Source: Bradyrhizobium tropiciagri (lineage in GTDB: Bacteria > Pseudomonadota > Alphaproteobacteria > Rhizobiales > Xanthobacteraceae). Taken from it: a stretch of 64,000 bases of DNA. Under the pieces are notes generated by a model. That model saw nothing but the letters and a program-made list of their open reading frames with translations, did no database searches and was not told the origin of the DNA. The DNA is taken from assembly GCF_018130545.1 (NCBI RefSeq), contig NZ_JAFCKF010000010.1, positions 124,001-188,000 of the forward strand. The letters run 5' to 3'. Numbering within the stretch: the stretch's first letter is position 1; the number at the start of each line of letters is the position of its first letter. Below are positions 44,185 through 53,107 of the stretch, in pieces. The position numbers and the translations under genes were made by a program.

Positions 44185-45087
44185 CTAGGTGCACTTTCGA
44201 TATACCGATGGAGACAAGCCAACCGCATTTCTGAAGGCCATGCAAAAATGTGACTGATCGGCGAAGCCGCAGATCAATGCGATTTGCGTCAATGGCGCGT
44301 TTGTCGTTGCCAATAATTCCTGGCTGCGACGAATGCGCGTTTCCATCAAGTATCGATGCGGCGTCTGCTGAAATGATGCCTTGAACCGCCTAACAAAGAC
44401 GGTGCGACTGAGTCCGGCCAGCTTCGCAAGGTCGTTCAGCAATATTTCCGAAGAAAGATGTTCGTGGATGTATTCGGTCACCAAGCGAGCTTGCTTCGTC
44501 GTCAGGCGCTCGCTGGCTTGTATGCCGGTGGTTAGCTTTGCGGCACCATGCTTAGAAAGCACATCGACCGCCAGCGCGCGTGAAAGATGCTCTACTTTCA
44601 GGTTCGAATGCGGCCCCGGCTCAGAAAGCGCGTAGTTCAGGGAATCCAGCAGCAAGCGCATGCCAGGATCGTCAAACCCGAACGTCGAGACGATTTCAAG
44701 GCTCTTGGCGTCGCGATCGAACACTTCACTCGCAACTTCGGCGAGGATCGCGGCCTTCAGAAATACATGAAGTCCGTAGATCTCATTCTGTCTTCTCACT
44801 CCAATGGGGGTCTCGGGCGCAAGCAGCAAAATCCGTCGGCCCGAACAGACAAGGCGCTGCTTCTGCCGGCCTAAATTCAACGACACGTCCACCTCAGTGT
44901 GCGACATAGCGATCCAGACATCGGGCGTGGTCCGATGGGCGATTTCGTAACCGTGTGGCAGCCCTCTTGCGAAACTAACGCTGATGTTTGGCCACTCCAA
45001 GGCTTCGCTTGTCCTCAAAATAGCTAGTTCCGAGCCGACATTGAGCGCTGTTTGGTCGATCCGATAGGGCGTATTGATGCGTCTCAT
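44185..45087 (-). CDS. AraC-family transcriptional regulator, copy 2
   Basis: The 300 aa paralogue of the regulator at 29187-30083 has the same N-terminal sensor half and C-terminal double helix-turn-helix (LNDLAKLAGLSRTVFVRRF, LTQIALICGFADQSHFCMAF, VGLSPSVYRK). The two proteins are identical over long stretches, for example EVASEVFDRDAKSLEIVSTF. The genes face in opposite directions 14 kb apart. Both carry GGTAACGGAG just upstream. This copy is followed by IS remnants. Target unknown. Confidence 0.92.
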   Translation of the reverse strand: MRRINTPYRIDQTALNVGSELAILRTSEALEWPNISVSFARGLPHGYEIAHRTTPDVWIAMSHTEVDVSLNLGRQKQRLVCSGRRILLLAPETPIGVRRQNEIYGLHVFLKAAILAEVASEVFDRDAKSLEIVSTFGFDDPGMRLLLDSLNYALSEPGPHSNLKVEHLSRALAVDVLSKHGAAKLTTGIQASERLTTKQARLVTEYIHEHLSSEILLNDLAKLAGLSRTVFVRRFKASFQQTPHRYLMETRIRRSQELLATTNAPLTQIALICGFADQSHFCMAFRNAVGLSPSVYRKCT

Positions 45088-45884
45088 CGTTCTCCGTTAC
45101 CCGGTCCCATCGTTGTACCAGTTCATGGTAGTTACTCTGGATACAGTCCTCATTGCTCATTCGCCTGGAGCAAATTCGCTTTCGGAAACTGATTTCGACT
45201 TTCTGGCGATCAGGGTTAGCACGCCGGCCGGAAGGCGCCTTGTGCCAGATCAAATCTGGACAAGCCGGAAACCCACTCCGCGCGTAACCAAGATGGGAAG
45301 GTGGCATTGTGGTCTCTGGCCGGCTCGTGTTTAGTCCCGTCGAACCGCCGACGTGCGGGCGGTCAGCACGCTGTTCTTCCCAACCATTCCTATGCCGGTC
45401 GGCCAAGACAGGCAGATCGTCGGCGGATGAAGCCGGAGAACGCTCCCTCGAAGGGCTGATCCTGATAGCACGCGACGCATTTGCCTCGTTTGGAGGCCCG
45501 ATCGTGGCGGCAGGCGACACGATTTAGCTCAGCGGGTTTTCAGCGCATGAGTTCGATGTCCCCTCCTCTATAACTGGACGGCGCTCGGTAGTGCGATCCG
45601 AACATAAACGAAGCCGACCTGCTGTCGGTCTTCCCTCGCCTTTACCACAAGGCGTACTCGCCTAGTGTGAGTGCAACGGAGTGTCGCCTTCTCGGTTCAA
45701 ATTACTGGCGCTTGTCTTCGCCACGGGCGGACCGTCAGCGTTATATTCATTTAGACGCAGCGGACATCATTCAAAGTCGTCCCATCCTAATCGGCTTAGC
45801 AGATCAAGCGGGGCAAGGGTCAAACAGAAGGAGGAGTTCCACCCGGCTTGGCCCGCTACCGGGATTAGCCGGATCCAATCGCAT
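45088..45884. other. No recognisable gene (797 bases)
   Basis: Frames on both strands lack family features. A short stretch near 45527 (TTTAGCTCAGCGGGT ... GAGTTCGATGTCC) recalls the D-arm and T-arm of a tRNA but cannot be folded into a full tRNA. The promoter of the AraC gene is expected at the left end. Confidence 0.4.
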
Positions 45885-46301
45885 TTACTGCGCCAGGTAC
45901 GCACCGCGACCACTCGCGAGCAAGACCTGTTCACCATCGATGACCCTAACGTCGGCGGTGCTCATCCGACGGCCCACTTTGAGCACGGTCCCGATAGCCA
46001 ATACCGTCCCCCCGACCGCGGGCCGGTGATAGTCTACCCGAAGATCGGCCGTCGCAGCTACAGAACCCCCTGCAGCCCGTATCGCATAGAGGCCAGTCAA
46101 ATCGATTAGCGCGGCAAGAATTCCACCGTGCGTCGCTCCCACCTTGATGTTTGACACGAACTCTTCACGCCAGTGCAGCGCGATTGCCACTCCATCTTCC
46201 CTAAGCTCGGTAAGTTCCACCCCAAGCCACTGGTGGTAGGGTGCCTGCATCAGCGCTCTTCGAAATTCCGCCGTGGCGTTCAGTCGCTCAACTTCGCTCA
46301 T
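45885..46301 (-). CDS. PaaI-family hotdog thioesterase
   Basis: The 138 aa hotdog-fold acyl-CoA thioesterase has MQAPYHQWLGVELTELREDG, then VGATHGGILAALIDLTGLYA, with the HGG motif and the acidic residue on the central helix. ATADLRVDYHRPAVGG and ASGRGAYLAQ at the end complete the fold. The start at 46301 (MSEVERLNATAEFRRAL) is chosen over 46367. The substrate is probably an aryl- or acyl-CoA. No pathway gene is next to it. Confidence 0.88.
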   Translation of the reverse strand: MSEVERLNATAEFRRALMQAPYHQWLGVELTELREDGVAIALHWREEFVSNIKVGATHGGILAALIDLTGLYAIRAAGGSVAATADLRVDYHRPAVGGTVLAIGTVLKVGRRMSTADVRVIDGEQVLLASGRGAYLAQ

Positions 46302-46724
46302 TCCCGCGCCTTCCTCGACGAATTTCTCATCGCAGTGCCTGCACGCTCGGCTTGTCGCGATCAGCAAGATAGATCCTCGAAACGGTTTCGAACCGCATCA
46401 TCGCATCGCCCACGCTATTGGCGGATACGATCGGCGGCGTCTCGACGGGTTGCGCCGCCGTCAGCGATTGTTGCACGTTCATTCAGTCGTCCAATTCGAA
46501 TGGCTTTGTCCGGGCGGAGCAGCGAACTCAATGACCAAAGAGTAGGTAGCTGCGGTCGTCGCCGGGGCGATCCCGCATACCGTCGGTCCAGCCGACAGCT
46601 ACCGATTGCGTCGGTTTGCCTGAGCGCAATGTGGCCCATCCCCTGCGCCTGGTCGGCGAAAGGCGATACATAGACCGCGCATTGATGATTGATGCTTACG
46701 GGGACCATACATTTGACCTGTTCT
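46302..46724. other. No recognisable gene
   Basis: This is 423 bases upstream of the thioesterase. A minus-strand frame running from 46765 through this region has no family similarity except its first 15 codons, which belong to the dispersed repeat. Confidence 0.4.
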
Positions 46725-46917
46725 GCGGGAGCCGCGAACGCGCCTTCGTTCAAGGAAACAGCCACACTGGAATTACGCCGTGCAAGGCGCGTACCAATGA
46801 GCTTAAATGAAACCGCCGCAATTGCCTTGGATCATCGGTCCGTACATTTTGAATTCGAACTTTTCTCGCTAAGGCAACATCAAGGCCCTGAGGCGCGGCC
46901 TGCCGTTGCATCTACGC
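46725..46917. repeat. Dispersed repeat, copy 2
   Basis: This matches the repeat at 42585-42895. The left block reads MAVSLNEGAFAAPAEQ on the minus strand. The right block reads MSLNETAAIALDHRSVHFEF on the plus strand, with an ATG at 46797, and ends GCCTGCCGTTGC. Many differences from copy 1 keep similar residues, which hints that one or both strands once coded. The 127 bases to 47044 contain nothing else. Confidence 0.7.
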
Positions 46918-47044
46918 GATCGCCAGGTTCAATGGTTCTCCCGCTCGCAACACAAACAATTTGTCGAGTCGCGATTGCCCTACTGAGCTTGCCTGGATCG
47001 CTCGGGGGGAAGATGTCCGCCCGAACTGGAAAGCCTATCACGCC

Positions 47045-48095
47045 TTAAGGCCAGATCGCATTCAGCAGGTTCGCCAACCGAGCGCCGGCCTTCGCGAGTT
47101 GCTCACGCTTGATCTGATCGCGGGCATCCACATAGGCCGCATGATCGGTGAAGGTGATAGACCAGCCACCGTTCGGGTGAGCGGCACTCGGCTGCACCTT
47201 GGCGAAGCTGGCGCAGGCGAACGCTCGCGGCGCAAGCTTGATCGTATCGCTCGCCCAGGCGAACGACCAGTTCTCGATCTGATCACTGTCTTTTGCGATC
47301 TGCTGCGCTATTGGCAACAGGTCGAGGGCTTGCGGAACATGGAAGCTGGTCGGCGGAGCATCCCATGCGGAATGCAAATTCTTGTTGTTGTCGAACAGGG
47401 CGTTGCCGCCAATCGTCTCAGTTGATGGATCGATCGTATGGGTCACGTCCGGATCGACCTGCTGCCCCTGCAGATCGAGATAGACCGCCCCGACATGCAG
47501 CGGCTGGTGGAGGTCACCGATCAGATGGGCAAGAAGAAAAAGCGCCTCAGCCTTGGTTGCGATATTGAAAGGCGGCGGCGACGGGCGATCCCTAAGGACA
47601 GCAATGGCTGCATTGATGGCGGCAACGATGTCATGCTCATTGGTCCCCTGGAAGTTGCGGTCAAAGCGATCGCGCAGGATCGAGATGTCGTCGAAATGAA
47701 AGGTGTTGTGACATCCCATCTCCTCGTCGAACTCGTGGCCGTTCTCCTTGCGATGCACCGTGTAGCTGCACTGCACGAAATTGCGTCCGACATACGCTTC
47801 CATCAGGTCCCTGGCATCCTTGAACGGCGTGCAGGGAGCCTCAAACGCCTCTTCCACGATGTATTTGAATGTACCGTCATCCTGACGATGGACGCTTTTC
47901 ACGCAGTCGAGCCAGGGCGCGGCGGTGCTCAGATCGACGCCGAGGATGGATGCAACTTGCGCCTTGGCATTTCGCGGACAGCATGGCATCTGCGATGGCG
48001 CCGACGATCTGATGACCGTCGGCATTCCAGGCTTTCGCCTGCTGGGCTGTCAGCAGAAGCAACAGGAGGGGAAGCGTGGCGATGAATCTTCGCAT
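47045..48095 (-). pseudogene. S1/P1-type nuclease gene with a frameshift
   Basis: The 5' part (from 48095) encodes a signal peptide (MRRFIATLPLLLLLLTAQQA) and the zinc-binding mature start WNADGHQIVGAIADAMLS. The next frame, open from 48025 to 47045, carries the rest: AQVASILGVDLSTAAPWLDC, CHNTFHFDDISILRDRFDR, LFLLAHLIGDLHQPLHVGA, GGNALFDNNKNLHSAWDA. The join lies about 47965-47980 (GCGAAATGCCAAGG) and needs one base. All other zinc and active-site blocks look intact, so this is a recent mutation or a sequence error. The intact enzyme would be a secreted zinc-dependent nuclease/phosphatase. Confidence 0.85.
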
Positions 48096-48240
48096 GACAA
48101 GACACCTCCGGTTCGACCTCGGTCGCGAGGGGACAAGCTCGGGTTGAGAATGTCAACATGATGCAGCCTCGCTCCAATCCGGGTGCCAGCAAGCCGCCGC
48201 AGCCGGCGGCATGCCCTCGTCTTCGAAGACGATCAGCCAG

Positions 48241-48423
48241 TCAGGCGAACTCTTCGGCCCGTTTGGCTTCGGCGTCATACAGCCGGATCTGCAGCACCGG
48301 AAAGCGCCGCTTCAAATCCCTGGCGCCGGCCTCGGCGCCCTCCCTCGTCTTGAACTCCGTCTTCACCTGGCCATCGACAATCAACGCATAGCCGTCGTCC
48401 GGCAGCCCATTCGACCGATTCAT
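48241..48423 (-). CDS. 60-aa conserved short protein
   Basis: The frame MNRSNGLPDDGYALIVDGQ continues VKTEFKTREGAEAGARDLK, RRFPVLQIRLYDAEAKRAEEF. It is a small alpha-beta protein of a type I associate with Bradyrhizobium. GGGGAC stands about 8 nt before the ATG. No function is known; the upstream extension of the frame is a shadow. Confidence 0.65.
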   Translation of the reverse strand: MNRSNGLPDDGYALIVDGQVKTEFKTREGAEAGARDLKRRFPVLQIRLYDAEAKRAEEFA

Positions 48424-48604
48424 CGGTAAGTCCCCAACCAGGATGCAGTCGATCGGAGTTACGGTGAGTCTGCCTGCCCGGGCAAGGTCCGCTTTCTGCG
48501 CCACACATGGCGCGGCAGCCAGCATGCCTCCGAGGGATCCCGCATCCGGCGGACGAGCGCGGCGCCGCAACCGGCTACCGCGCTCGTTCGGGTATTCCGG
48601 CGTC

Positions 48605-48838
48605 TCAGGCGTGCCAGGCCGCGGACATGGTGCTTTGCAGGCCCGCGTCGTTCGGCACCGTGTGGATGCTCGAGCTGGTTGGGTCGAAGCCGGGATTGTT
48701 GGCAGCATAGGTTGCCATCGCCTGGACCAGCTGAGACACCTGACCATCGCGACCGCGCGCACTCGCCCAAGAACGCACCGAAGAGTCCCGCTTGCTAGCC
48801 ACCGCTCCCTCGGCTCTTGAGCCAGACAGCGGCTGCAC
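48605..48838 (-). pseudogene. C-terminal fragment of a Bradyrhizobium-type secreted protein
   Basis: The residues DGQVSQLVQAMATYAANNPG followed by FDPTSSSIHTVPNDAGLQST and MSAAWHA resemble the C-terminal tail of large calcium-binding/hemolysin-like proteins of Bradyrhizobium. The upstream body is missing, so it appears to be a remnant. Confidence 0.45.
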
Positions 48839-49007
48839 CGATCAATGCCGTCAGCACACCGTTCCACCAGATCGACCTCGGCCGCGCTGCGCTGATCGAA
48901 CTGAGGTAAAGGAATGCGCCAAGCGCAATTCCATAGTGCTTCCGAAATTCGCCGCTCCTACGGGCGATCTCAACGAGATCCGAAGATCTCGCCTGCTGAT
49001 CCGACAT
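48795..49007 (-). CDS. 70-aa small membrane protein
   Basis: The frame MSDQQARSSDLVEIARRSGE leads to two weakly hydrophobic stretches (YGIALGAFLYLSS and WWNGVLTALIGAAAVWL). Its 3' end overlaps the fragment at 48605-48838 by about 44 bases. Family unknown. Confidence 0.5.
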   Translation of the reverse strand: MSDQQARSSDLVEIARRSGEFRKHYGIALGAFLYLSSISAARPRSIWWNGVLTALIGAAAVWLKSRGSGG

Positions 49008-49010
49008 CAC

Positions 49011-49375
49011 GATGACCTCACCTGGGATCGAGCCACAATGATACGAGTGAGTTGGGTGTTCCGTCGAGTCTTATTTCGTATTTTCCGAATAATGTGATCG
49101 AGGCATGCTGTGCCGCGGCGCGAGGGATCGAAGCCGCAAGGCCGTGACGCGACGCGGCACGGTCCACGAGAGCCCGTCCGCATCCTGCGGCGCGCAGCCA
49201 CCTCCTCTGGATGCCGAGCTGGTTCCGCGGGAGAAGGTGGTCGGTACCGCCGGGAGCTGTCCTTCGAGAGCTGTCCTTGCGCCAAGGACCTATCCACAAG
49301 CATTGCTGCGCCAGGACCGGTCCGATCGGCTAGACTTGGCCAATCTTTCAATCAAATGATCGTCCGCCGCTCGAT
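49011..49375. other. No recognisable gene
   Basis: This is 365 bases between the small membrane protein gene and the exonuclease. Competing frames on both strands are Arg-rich and lack signatures. The exonuclease promoter is expected here. Confidence 0.4.
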
Positions 49376-50269
49376 ATGACCGTTCAACCGCCCCTCGCCG
49401 AGATCGCCGGCATGCTGGAGCAGTCACCCGACTACCGGGTGCTACGCCGGCTGGTTCCCCGCTCCGACTTTACGCCGAGCGACGGGCAATCGACCAAGAC
49501 CGCAATCCTGCTCGACGTCGAGACCACCGGCCTCGATCCGGCGCGTGACGAGATCATCGAGCTCGGGATGGTGAAGTTCACCTATCTGCCGGACGGGAGG
49601 ATCGGCCGGGTCATCGACACCTTCAGCTGCTTCAACCAGCCGTCTGTCGCCATTCCCGCGGAGATCACGGCACTGACCGGCATCACCGATGCGATGGTCG
49701 AAAGCCACAACCTGGACGAAGCGCGCGTCAACGAATTCGCCTCCGATGCGGTCGTGGTCATTGCCCACAACGCCGGCTTCGACCGGAAATTCATGGAGCG
49801 TTACGCGGCTCTCTTCACGCTCAAGGCCTGGGCCTGCTCGGTCAGCGAGGTCGAATGGCGCGGCCATGGCTTCGAGGGTTCACGCCTATCTTATCTCCTG
49901 ATGAAGGCCGGGCTGTTTCATGAGACGCACCGCGCAGTCGACGATTGCCTGGCGCTGCTCGAGATCCTCGCGATCACCCTGCCCCGGCTCGATCGCACCG
50001 TGCTCTCCCTGCTGCTGGAGCGGGCCCGCCGCAAGACGATCCGGATCTGGGCCGAGCGGTCCCCCTTCGAGCTCAAGGACGCGCTCAAGCGGCGTGGTTA
50101 TCGCTGGAGCGACGGCGCCGACGGCCGGCCGCGGTCGTGGTACATCGATGTCGACGAGAGCAATCAGAATATCGAAATCGAATACCTGCAGAAGACGATC
50201 TATCAGGCAGAGGTTGATATCCAGGTCCAGATACTGACTGCGTTCGACCGCTTTTCAGTGAGGGGCTGA
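49376..50269 (+). CDS. DnaQ-like 3'-5' exonuclease (DEDDh)
   Basis: The 297 aa protein has exonuclease motif I ILLDVETTGLD near residue 44, motif II in SDAVVVIAHNAGFDRKF near residue 125, and motif III HETHRAVDDCLALLE with the DEDDh histidine near residue 180. The C-terminal 90 residues (KRRGYRWSDGADGRPRSWYI) form an extra domain not found in the polymerase epsilon subunit. Its likely role is DNA repair or RNA/DNA turnover. It is a single gene. Confidence 0.9.
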   Translation: MTVQPPLAEIAGMLEQSPDYRVLRRLVPRSDFTPSDGQSTKTAILLDVETTGLDPARDEIIELGMVKFTYLPDGRIGRVIDTFSCFNQPSVAIPAEITALTGITDAMVESHNLDEARVNEFASDAVVVIAHNAGFDRKFMERYAALFTLKAWACSVSEVEWRGHGFEGSRLSYLLMKAGLFHETHRAVDDCLALLEILAITLPRLDRTVLSLLLERARRKTIRIWAERSPFELKDALKRRGYRWSDGADGRPRSWYIDVDESNQNIEIEYLQKTIYQAEVDIQVQILTAFDRFSVRG

Positions 50270-50323
50270 CTTGCGAATGGATGCCGGCGCGGCGCGATTG
50301 CTTGCGTTCAACCAACGTTGCGA

Positions 50324-50539
50324 CTAGCGACGAGCCAGGAAAACCCCTAGCAGAAAAGCGACCGCAATGGATTGAAGCGGAGCCGCCCTCGTCGCTTCGC
50401 TCAAATGATGCAGCCACCGATCCTGCTGCGGCCGGGGTTCGAACATGGTGTCTTCAGCCATACGACGGATCGCTTCTGATGCCTGATCTATTCGCTGTTC
50501 TGGCGTAGCGGCCGGTGCCATTGAAAATTCGTCAACCAT
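50324..50539 (-). CDS. 71-aa ElaB/DUF883-like membrane-anchored protein
   Basis: An acidic helical N-terminal part (PEQRIDQASEAIRRMAEDT) is followed by a C-terminal anchor APLQSIAVAFLLGVFLARR, the layout of ElaB/YqjD-like proteins that sit in the inner membrane. The family assignment rests on shape and the terminal LLGxFLARR. Confidence 0.65.
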   Translation of the reverse strand: MVDEFSMAPAATPEQRIDQASEAIRRMAEDTMFEPRPQQDRWLHHLSEATRAAPLQSIAVAFLLGVFLARR

Positions 50540-51042
50540 GTAAACTTCCTCGCGCCTGCGCGCGACGCTCGTACGTTATCCACGCACCAACGGACTTATT
50601 GCCTGAACATCAACGTCCACCGAACGCTGACTGTTCCTAAGCGCCCTGGGATTGCAATAGCCAGCGGTCAACCTGCTCTCCTCATGAAGGCTCCGCCTGA
50701 GACACCAGGATTTCGACTGCTGCGGCGCGCGACTACCTGTGCTCCACACTGCGCGTCGGCGAAAACGCGATCCTCCCGACCACGTATTTGGACCTGGAGG
50801 ATGCCGCTGCAACCGGTTCAACGCCGGAGTTGGGGCCGCCCGTAACTTGGAAAAGCGGACGGCCGCTGCCGGCCACTTCCAATTGCCCCTGCCTCAAACA
50901 GAAGCGGTAGCCGACAGATCAAAAACGTAAATGAGACTGCCCTGGTTTCGCGCTGCAAGGCGGCCATTCGCGTTCATCTGACCTATTTGAGCTAGAACGC
51001 CTGTATCGCCGGGAGGCTAGAAGGTGACTGGAGCCCCGCGCT
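50540..51042. other. No recognisable gene
   Basis: This is 503 bases. Only short frames with low-complexity composition are present; no repeat or hairpin was noticed. Confidence 0.4.
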
Positions 51043-51216
51043 TCAGCTCTCTCTACCGGGCCAATACTTTGCTTTGGTTGCGATCCAGCGCTCGGCGTCG
51101 GCCTCCGTTTCGAAATCTCCGATGTGGGAATCCGGCCCATTGCCGGTCTTGACCGCGACAAACCACCGACCGTCCCTTGTCTTCTCGGGCTGAAAATGAG
51201 GCGTCTTGATCGTCAT
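51043..51216 (-). CDS. 57-aa conserved short protein
   Basis: The frame MTIKTPHFQPEKTRDGRWFV continues GPDSHIGDFETEADAERWIA and KAKYWPGRES. It is a compact alpha-beta pattern seen in short proteins from Bradyrhizobium. Function unknown. The upstream Met at 51225 is also possible. Confidence 0.6.
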   Translation of the reverse strand: MTIKTPHFQPEKTRDGRWFVAVKTGNGPDSHIGDFETEADAERWIATKAKYWPGRES

Positions 51217-51429
51217 GCCGCTCACTATGAGATGTTGACGTCCAACATTCTACCACGCGGCGACCGCGCCGGATGCTTAGCCCATTTGGAGCATGTGAAT
51301 GACCCATACGGCCTATCAAGCTCGCGAAGTAGTACTAAAAACGAAGTGCCCGTATTCGCACGGATACAACGGGCGTGTTTTGAGGATCATGATCGCCCCC
51401 TCGGCAAATAGCGCATGGGGACGTTCGCT

Positions 51430-51603
51430 ATGCCAACAATGTCCAAGCAAGTGACGCAAGCGCTAGCGTGCAAATGCGACGCTTGCGGTCGTGATATGGC
51501 GTTGTTGGCCGAGCTACCATCCGTTGGCAAGTACGAAGCGGTGAATGTGTTTCGTTGCTATGGCTGCAATTCGGTGAAGTCGGAGCAAGAGGGCCGCCGC
51601 TGA
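51430..51603 (+). CDS. Short zinc-ribbon-like protein
   Basis: Fifty-seven residues contain two CxxC pairs (CDACGRDMALLAEL and FRCYGCNSVKSE), suggesting a zinc ribbon. Similar short proteins occur widely in Bradyrhizobium. The frame also has an upstream Met at 51415. Nucleic-acid or protein binding is inference. Confidence 0.65.
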   Translation: MPTMSKQVTQALACKCDACGRDMALLAELPSVGKYEAVNVFRCYGCNSVKSEQEGRR

Positions 51604-51716
51604 GTTCGGTCCTAAACCAATTGCTTGTTGGCTGGCGTTTTCCCGCCGCGACTTTTGATGGCCAATCTCCCTGCCGTTACCGCGATCTTCGATCATGCCT
51701 TCAGATGCGAGTAACG

Positions 51717-51845
51717 TCAGCCCGGAAATTGCGGTTGGATCAGCGATACAATCATCCAGACGGTAATCAGAAGCGCCGGCGTGCAGCCCACCACGGCAGC
51801 CAACCAAAGCTCGGCGTTGGGAAACATTTCAGAATTGTCCTTCAT
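51717..51845 (-). CDS. 42-aa single-pass membrane protein
   Basis: The frame MKDNSEMFPNAELWLAAVVG continues CTPALLITVWMIVSLIQPQ and FPG, with one clear transmembrane helix. A textbook ribosome-binding site (GGAGG, 6 nt before the ATG) makes expression credible despite the length. Family unknown. Confidence 0.6.
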   Translation of the reverse strand: MKDNSEMFPNAELWLAAVVGCTPALLITVWMIVSLIQPQFPG

Positions 51846-52014
51846 GGTGATCCTCCGTGTGATCAACGGCCGCTGCTGGCGGTCGTTCCCGGCGCGCCGG
51901 TTCCTCAGTCGACATCGGAGGCATATCCCACGACCCGCAGTGGCCTCGTCGTGTTCCGTGCCGCAACAGCTTGATAATTTGTCGCGCTCTCCGACTCCTG
52001 CTTACTGGATCAGC

Positions 52015-52428
52015 ATGGGCTCGAAATCTCGGGAGTACATGTTCGGCGCGACGGTCAGGCATCTCGCCGAGCGGGCGAAGGAAGTACGGCTAGAGGCCGA
52101 CGCGATCGCTTGCCAGGCGTGGAATGCCCGGATGCTCGCCTTCCAAGGTCCAGCCCAGCCGTCACCTGCCCTCGGTGACGCCCTCAATGCCGGCTATCGC
52201 TACCTCGAGGTAAAATGCCTCGGTTGCGATACTCACCAGACGGTCGCCCTGGATATTGTACGGCGCCCAAAGTGGACGCCTATTCACGAGCTCGAGCGCT
52301 ACATGCGGTGCAAAGGATGCTCGCGCCGAGCAGGCCATCCGTTCAAGCGCAGCCATCTAGTGGCATTGCGGACGAACAAAATCTCAACCATGAATCCACC
52401 GTCGACTTGGTGGCCCGGAGAACGATGA
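52015..52428 (+). CDS. 137-aa conserved rhizobial protein with CxxC motifs
   Basis: The protein reads MFGATVRHLAERAKEVRLEA, ARMLAFQGPAQPSPALGDAL, YLEVKCLGCDTHQTVALDI, HELERYMRCKGCSRRAGHPF and ends STWWPGER. Two CxxC pairs (CLGC, CKGC) suggest a zinc knuckle. This type recurs in many copies in Bradyrhizobium genomes. The start could also be the Met 8 codons later. Function unknown. Confidence 0.75.
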   Translation: MGSKSREYMFGATVRHLAERAKEVRLEADAIACQAWNARMLAFQGPAQPSPALGDALNAGYRYLEVKCLGCDTHQTVALDIVRRPKWTPIHELERYMRCKGCSRRAGHPFKRSHLVALRTNKISTMNPPSTWWPGER

Positions 52429-52515
52429 TCCCTGTGGACACAACTTTAGTCTTAGCCCAATTGATCCAGCAACCTCTGTGCAGCTATGGTCAGCCCAGGT
52501 GGGGAGTAACTGGAA

Positions 52516-52953
52516 ATGCGACTTTGGAGTATCGCTGCCGCGAGTTTGCTGCTTGCTGCGAGCCCGGGTTTGACTGGATGTATGGAGACTGCGGGCCCCT
52601 CCTTTAATGGACCGTCGGGCAAGCCGGTGAGCACAGCGAAATGCTACGCTTCGTCTTCTGGCTGCTTACAGCAAGCTTCACAGGCGTGTGCCGGCCCCTA
52701 TCAGGTTCTCGATAGCGAAAGCCATTCCGGTGGTCTTGTCGCAGACCTCATGCCTGGACCGGTTACTTGGTACACGCTCACTTATCAATGCGGCCCATCC
52801 GATGGGAAAATGCCGACATTTGCCTTTCGAGGGCAACAATTCGTTGATACGCCTTCGGTGGTCGTCAATGCACCGGCGTCCGCGGCCCCCCTTTCATCGC
52901 CAATCACATGCCAATCGAGGCGGGTTGGCGGAATGGTGCAGACGACCTGCTAA
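52516..52953 (+). CDS. Small lipoprotein
   Basis: The 145 aa protein has a type II signal peptide MRLWSIAAASLLLAASPG with lipobox LTGC. The secreted domain holds several cysteines (STAKCYASSSGCLQQASQAC, LTYQCGP, ITCQSRR, QTTC), probably disulfide-bonded. GGGGAG precedes the ATG. Function unknown. Confidence 0.75.
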   Translation: MRLWSIAAASLLLAASPGLTGCMETAGPSFNGPSGKPVSTAKCYASSSGCLQQASQACAGPYQVLDSESHSGGLVADLMPGPVTWYTLTYQCGPSDGKMPTFAFRGQQFVDTPSVVVNAPASAAPLSSPITCQSRRVGGMVQTTC

Positions 52954-53107
52954 TTGGTCGGGCGTCACGGCTGACGAGTAAGCGGCGAGATCAAACGTCT
53001 GATATGGCCTCGACGAAGTCGTGGGCATGCATGGCAGCATTTGCGGCCAGCGCTTGGGAATGAGACCGCAGGGATAAGCCCGCTCGTCCCGGCTTTTCAA
53101 AGGAACC

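Noticed and set aside
45515-45590. tRNA-like words (TTTAGCTCAGCGGGT and GAGTTCGATGTCC)
   Set aside because: No acceptor stem or anticodon arm can be formed; at most a decayed fragment.
49007-49351. Minus-strand frame of 114 codons
   Set aside because: It competes with equally long frames on both strands, is Arg/Pro-rich and has no signature or ribosome-binding site.
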